Of a stretch of 64,000 bases of DNA, positions 59,018-64,000 are shown piece after piece. Below the pieces are notes generated by a model. The model ran no database searches. It worked only from the letters and a program-made list of their open reading frames with translations, and had not been told where the DNA came from. The stretch is from Epiperipatus broadwayi (Eukaryota > Onychophora > Udeonychophora > Euonychophora > Peripatidae), in NCBI GenBank assembly GCA_028023455.1, contig JAQFVV010000500.1, positions 248,001 to 312,000 of the forward strand, in the 5' to 3' direction. Within the stretch, counting starts at the first letter, position 1; the number at the start of each line of letters is the position of its first letter. The translations under genes and the position numbers were made by a program.

Positions 59018-60435
59018 TGTGCCAAGGCCAAATTGGCACATGTATATAAAATAATTTTGTCTAAAAAAAAATTATTAAAATAAAAATCTTTTGTAAAAGA
59101 GTTTGAAATAAAAGTTGGAAAATAATTGATTAATATGCGTGTTAGAATAATATTAAAAAAATATAAATGAAAGTTAAAAAGAAATTATATTTGGAAAACA
59201 CAGCGATGGCTATTAAGTTAAATAAAGATTTTAAAAAACCACACCAGATATAAAAACAACATGTTTATGAAGACTACTACTAATTAAACAATCTTCAAAA
59301 ACACGTTGTCAAAGGATTAGTTACTAAACGAATTTCGACAACACACATTGCCGGAGGATATTAAAATAAAAACACTTTGCATATATAAATAGCCAGATTT
59401 TTATCAGTTTCAGTGTCAGCCTAGTTTTCAGTTTCAGTCTTGTTTCAGTTCAGATAACAGTGCAGTTTATATTATGTATCCAGAAACAGAAATGTGGTGT
59501 TGAGCAGTTTTTGGGAATATAGGCTCTTATTTCAGCCCTTTAGTTCAACAAGATCATCAAAACCTGCCCATGAAATAATGTCTGTATAACAGCTCAGAAA
59601 TCCTCTGCAAATGTTCAACTGTCTCCAAGAATAAAACCAACGGATTAGCATCAAATCTCCTCAAGAAACGTCAAATCTAACCAGTTAGATATATTCCGTC
59701 AGAAGCAGCCAACAACAAGCAATATCCACATTCCAAAAATCCTAGGTAAAACATTTTATTATTCTCATTTATATATAGTAGCCACCGCTGTAATTTGTAA
59801 ATCCTGCAGAGACAAGTAATTTGAACTCTATAAGCATGCATAAAATGAACTATTGATGTGCGTGTTTATGAATGTGAGATAATTTATCGATGTCAAATAT
59901 TATTTATGCTTTTCATAAGATATATATTATAATGTGTTAATTTAAAATGTGCGTGTGTTATATTAGTTAAAAAATTATAAAGATGTTTAAATTTAGTAAA
60001 TTAATGTTAGTTATAAATTGTCTTTAAGTTAAAATTTTATTTTGGCGGTCAATTCTTTTCACAATTCTTTTATCAATTCTTTCACCACTACTTTTGTATA
60101 AGTTAATAGTGATTAAAAAATAGACTGAGCTAGTTAAGGAAATTGTTTTGAGCACTGGATTATGAGCCTACTGTCCGAATACATTAGTCTTAGACTAGCT
60201 GGCACCCCGGGATTTACTCCGAAACAAATAAAGTGTTTGAATCTAGCAGCCGAGGTGGGCCATTGTTGATAGTTAAAGCTATCAATAATATCTCCCATTT
60301 TGCTCGAACGTGCTGGTTCGTTCATGTAACATTTATAATTAAATAAGGTTATAAATGTATTTTATGGAGAAGTTTGAAACCAGCCAAAACATATATACAT
60401 GTAAGTAAGTGGTTTCAGCGGAGCGATCTGGTACA
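59018..60435 (+). mobile_element. Solo LTR inserted in the left arm of the palindrome
   Basis: The insert starts TGTGCC and ends GGTACA (TG...CA, five of six inverted bases match), is 1418 bp long, and is flanked by ATAT on both sides. The uninterrupted right arm near 61726 shows the empty site (catgtatatataggtgac on the plus strand), proving the insertion. A TATA box (atatataaat, 59381-59390) is followed by initiator-like 'atcagtttcagtgtcagcc' at about 59406. No PBS, PPT or interior is present, as expected after LTR-LTR recombination. The frame at 60134-60325 lies inside and is not a gene. Confidence 0.8.
59381..59390 (+). promoter_or_regulatory. TATA box of the solo LTR
   Basis: ATATATAAAT, about 25 bases before the T/C-rich 'atcagtttcagt' initiator-like region, typical spacing for an LTR promoter. 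Confidence 0.55.
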
Positions 60436-60984
60436 ATATATATGTGAATAAAATCTTGTGTTATTAGTACTGGCAGTGATCTAGTTTTTTTTAATCTTTA
60501 TTAAAAATACATTTTAATAAATATGTTTTAAACCTCAGCTTCTCCTAAAGCTAGTGGCAAGGGCTAACAGTCAATAAAATAAAAGTTGGATCTTTAACTT
60601 GAGTATCTGCCTACTATATGAATTTTTCCAGGTTAGAATGGCCTGGTGGCACCCTGTATGACAGATATGGTAAGACTCCAACTCTTCCCTGACCATTATA
60701 ATTGGTGCCCAATGTGGGCATGATATTCATTAACCACAAATACCCCTGATCCAAATAAAATAGTTTAGAAAATAGGGTGAATAGCACTCTGCACATCAGA
60801 ATAGTTATAGTAGGAATAAGTTATGATAAGGTGTGACTGTCAGGTATAGATATGATTGTTAAGCAACTTTAAGATTTAAAAAAAGAAAAGGAAAGAATTT
60901 AAAATTTTGAAGTGATTTAGTAACTTAAAAATACGGTCACAAAAGAAAAATAACTTTAACGCATTATTATTATCAATTAGTACT

Positions 60985-61129
60985 AACCCTAACTAAAGTC
61001 TTTTTTTTATCATTTTTTAAAATAAGTTCGGTGATATGTAACAGGATATATATACGTTACATAACCCTAACTAAAGTCTTTTTTTTTTTTTAGCATTTTT
61101 TAAAATAAGTTCAGTGATATGTAACAGGA
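60985..61129. repeat. Duplication at the palindrome centre
   Basis: 'aaccctaactaaagtctttt' through 'gtgatatgtaacagga' occurs twice in direct order (about 60984-61046 and 61062-61125), separated by the terminal 'tatatatacgttaca'. The complement of the first part then starts the right arm. The centre is therefore asymmetric and not a simple head-to-head join. Confidence 0.7.
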
Positions 61130-63556
61130 TGTAACATATATATCCCATTGATAAAAAAAAGACTTTAGTTAGGGTTAGTACTAATTGATAATAATAATGT
61201 GTTAAAGTTATTTTTCTTTCGTGGCTTTTAAGTTACTAAATCACTTCAAAATTTTAAACTCTTTCCTTTTCTTTTTTTAAATCTTAAAGTTACTTAATGA
61301 TCATATCTATACCTGACAGTCACATCTTATCATAAATTATTCCTACTATAACTATTCTGATGTGCAGAGTGCTATTCACACTATTTCCTAAACTATTTTA
61401 TTTGGATCAAGGTATTCGTGGTTAATGAATATCATGCCACATGCTGGGCAGCCAATTATAATGGTCAGAAAAAAGTTGGAGTCTTACCATATCTGCAGTA
61501 CAGGGCACTACCAGGCCATTCTAACCTGGAAAAATTTATATAGTAGGCAGATATGCAAGTTAAAGATCCAACTTTTATTTTATTGACCGTTAGCCCTTGC
61601 CATTAGCTCTAGGAGAAGCTGAGGTTTAAAACATATTTACTAAAAGGTATTTTTAATCAAGATTTAAAAAAAACAACTAGATCACTGCCAGTACTAATAA
61701 CACAATATTTTATTCATGTATATATAGGTGACAACAAACAAACTTGAAAAATAATTACTATAAAAAAATTATGCTTTATGTTTAATTATTATTTTTTAAC
61801 TTTAATTTTTAATCTTAGAATCTTGAGCACAGATAGGCCACCTAGACAATGTACTTAAAAGATTTTCAAAACATTTGATTCCAGGCTAAAAATCCGCAGC
61901 CATACCAACGCTCGCTTCCCGATATATATCTGCAACCAATGCAATGTGAACATATTAGCATCAAAGTACACTGACAGGAGCATCTGCAGCATGATATTAT
62001 TTAAAGGACATGATCTTTGTCCAGTACGGGAATGTGCGTCTGTCTGGTGAAGGAATCATGCATATAAAATAATAAAGAGAAAACGCTATTTATGGATGAG
62101 AGAGCGGTCTATCTTTCTGACTTATAGTCCCTATCCATAGAGCTGAAAGAAGTCAATGTTGTGGGAAGTACTCCACACCCATTTCAACACCATGACTACA
62201 TCTTTGGGGTCATGCATTCAGTTGGGCATGTTGCCCTGTATGCTAACACACTTCACATTACATTGATATAAACATCCATATATCCCTCCACTAGCATTGA
62301 CACAACTACAAAACAAATAGTCTGAAATCAAAACCCCTTTAAACTAACATATACTTAAATGAGTCTAAGCAGCCATCTACACCCAACTTATATTTAAGTC
62401 AATTTACTAATTTAATTTATTAAAAAAAAATATTTAGGGTATTTAACTTATTTTAAAATCATACATTGTATTCAACTTATTTTTACATCAAATAATATAT
62501 TTGACCTATTTTTAAAATCTAATAATGCACAAATAATGATACGTGTTCCCTTTTACCTTTAAATTTATGTTTGCAATTGCAAATTTTTACCCTATTACAA
62601 ACAGATCTTATAACTAAGCATAAATAAAAAAAATATAATACATATTTTAAAAAGATTATGTTTAAATTTTAGATAAGACTTTTAAAATTGCAAAATTTAT
62701 AAAATAAAGTTCAGATTTGATCAGGAAAGAAAATCTATAGTTCATATTTAAAAAAGAAAAATAAAGTTTGGAGTTTTTAAGTTAAAGAGAGTTTATAGTT
62801 CATTTTTATCCTTTATAATTTATACTTTCCTTTCTCGGGCTCATTTCTTCATGATGAAGATTTGAATTTACACAAGGGCCATTTCTTGAGGATGATGACG
62901 ATTTATGAAGACTTATGACGCTTTATGAAAATGGTTCCAGTGGTTCGATCCTGGGATCTGTGGAAATGAAAGCTGCCTTTGGCCAGCTGAATCGAGGGAA
63001 GCATGATTAAACAGATTACATTTCTGGTAATGGTGACAATAACTTTTAAATTTTTTACTTCAACAAATGAATTCAAAAATTCTAATCTTCTAATTAATTA
63101 TTTCTTTTGAATTTTTCTTTTTATAGTCCTGAAGCGTCTTATTTAGGAATGCACGGATCCATCTGACATATTAAGTAGATTTTCCTCTGTGGTCTTGGGT
63201 GGGAAAAGCAAGTCTTTTGTTTCTATCTCTCAACTCTTATATATTTTATAGTAATCTTTTTAATGGTCATTTTGCCCTAAGGATCTGTTTGTAATTTTAT
63301 TTTTGTTAAAAACTCTCTTCGTTATTTTTAAGATTAAAAGGTTTTTATTACATTTATTTTAAGATTAGAATCTTTGCTTTGATTCTAAAAATTTTTTAAG
63401 CTTATTTTATTTCAATATTTAAATGAAACTTATTAATAAATTAATAACTCATTATTTGTGCATTTTGAATGTCTGTGCTTTTAATTCATGATTAGATATC
63501 TACAAAAAAAATTTAAGTACCAAAATTTAAATGTAATGTATATATATCCCGTTACA

Positions 63557-64000
63557 ATATATATGTACAAAACTATTTCAAATCAATGTTCTATCTGCAT
63601 ATACATAACTTTCTATATATAGTTTTTTTTGTTGTTTATTAATGAATTGTCTATATATGTAACAATATGAAAATATATTTGTATAATTTATATGTATATG
63701 CATATAGACAATTCTATTTAATGACAAAAAAATATATTGATATTATGTTTTATAATTATGAATGAGTTCTACTATTTTCACAATTTAACTTCAATGTTAT
63801 TATTATTATTTTCTTAATTCAACCTTTATTTAAATCAAATACATTCACTACTGCAAGAAGTAATAGACAGGTTAGTACATAATACAATGTTTTGAGTGAT
63901 GTTATTCTCACCATTTTCTCAGGTGTTGTTGCTGGCCTAAAGAGTGATAACACAAGTATGGATATTGAACCAATGACTTTTAGATTCATGCATAATATAT
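63557..64000. other. AT-rich DNA, no gene seen
   Basis: AT-rich sequence with AT runs near 63590-63700; nothing recognisable before the window ends. Confidence 0.5.

Larger units (their letters stand above)
57177..63556. mobile_element. 6.4-kb palindrome of two inverted LTR-like copies
   Basis: Left arm (57177-59017 plus 60440-61060) and right arm (61129-63556) are reverse complements over about 2.4 kb, allowing for one insertion in the left arm. The outer termini are TGTAACGGGATATATA (57177) and its complement ending at 63556; the inner ends also start and finish with TGTAAC/GTTACA. The arms are related to the LTR at 51256-53224, so this looks like two LTRs head to head with no internal coding region. 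AT-rich flanks prevent a target duplication from being read. Confidence 0.85.

Overview
This is AT-rich eukaryotic DNA from the intron-dense, repeat-dense part of an animal genome. The only host gene I can support is a GPR158/GPR179-type class C receptor (mGlyR-like orphan GPCR) on the minus strand, seen as three exons with canonical splice sites. The receptor sequence, the RTE element with a TGA-repeat tail, the Penelope-like elements and the ZBED-type hAT point to an invertebrate, most likely a mollusc and plausibly a cephalopod. The species call is an inference.

Host gene. A large Cache-domain exon (29222-30086, minus) is followed downstream by the exon that continues it (19657-19774, minus), with matching splice phase. 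The cysteine-rich EGF-like exon, which should come third, lies at 39093-39258, on the same strand but about 9 kb upstream of the Cache exon. Its phase fits exactly onto the end of the 19.7 kb exon, so the exon order on this sequence is scrambled. No transmembrane exons were seen.

Mobile elements, left to right. A Penelope-like GIY-YIG fragment at 1.6-2.25 kb is bracketed by a 37-bp inverted repeat. A foldback repeat at 9.03-9.63 kb carries hammerhead-like relics. A decayed Merlin (IS1595-like) transposase at 11.5-12.4 kb sits between two T-rich tandem arrays; the downstream array holds a well-formed hammerhead ribozyme and is followed by 2.5 kb of a 31-bp minisatellite. A complete but dead ZBED-type hAT lies at 19956-22839. 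A foldback is at 23.35-23.89 kb. A compact LTR element with identifiable PBS and PPT lies at 25132-26877. A foldback at 28.1-28.55 kb carries three hammerhead motifs. A partial-dimer short repeat is at 34.0-34.47 kb with a diverged relative at 44.5-45.0 kb. An RTE-type LINE with an uninterrupted 985-codon ORF is at 35.2-38.2 kb. Three C-terminal relics of another LINE family are at 24.1, 43.6 and 45.5 kb. A 677-bp hAT MITE with perfect 8-bp target duplication is at 48.4 kb. A long LTR with a tRNA-Leu-like PBS is at 51.26-53.22 kb. A 6.4 kb palindrome at 57.18-63.56 kb is built from two inverted copies of that LTR-like sequence, one interrupted by a solo LTR.

The theme is self-cleaving RNA motifs and palindromes. 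At least four hammerhead-type sequences with good core and helix fit, and several degenerate ones, occur in unrelated-looking short repeats. Remaining stretches are AT-rich intronic or intergenic DNA with microsatellites and small MITE-like hairpins. No tRNA or rRNA gene was recognised. All family assignments come from reading motifs; no database search was run.
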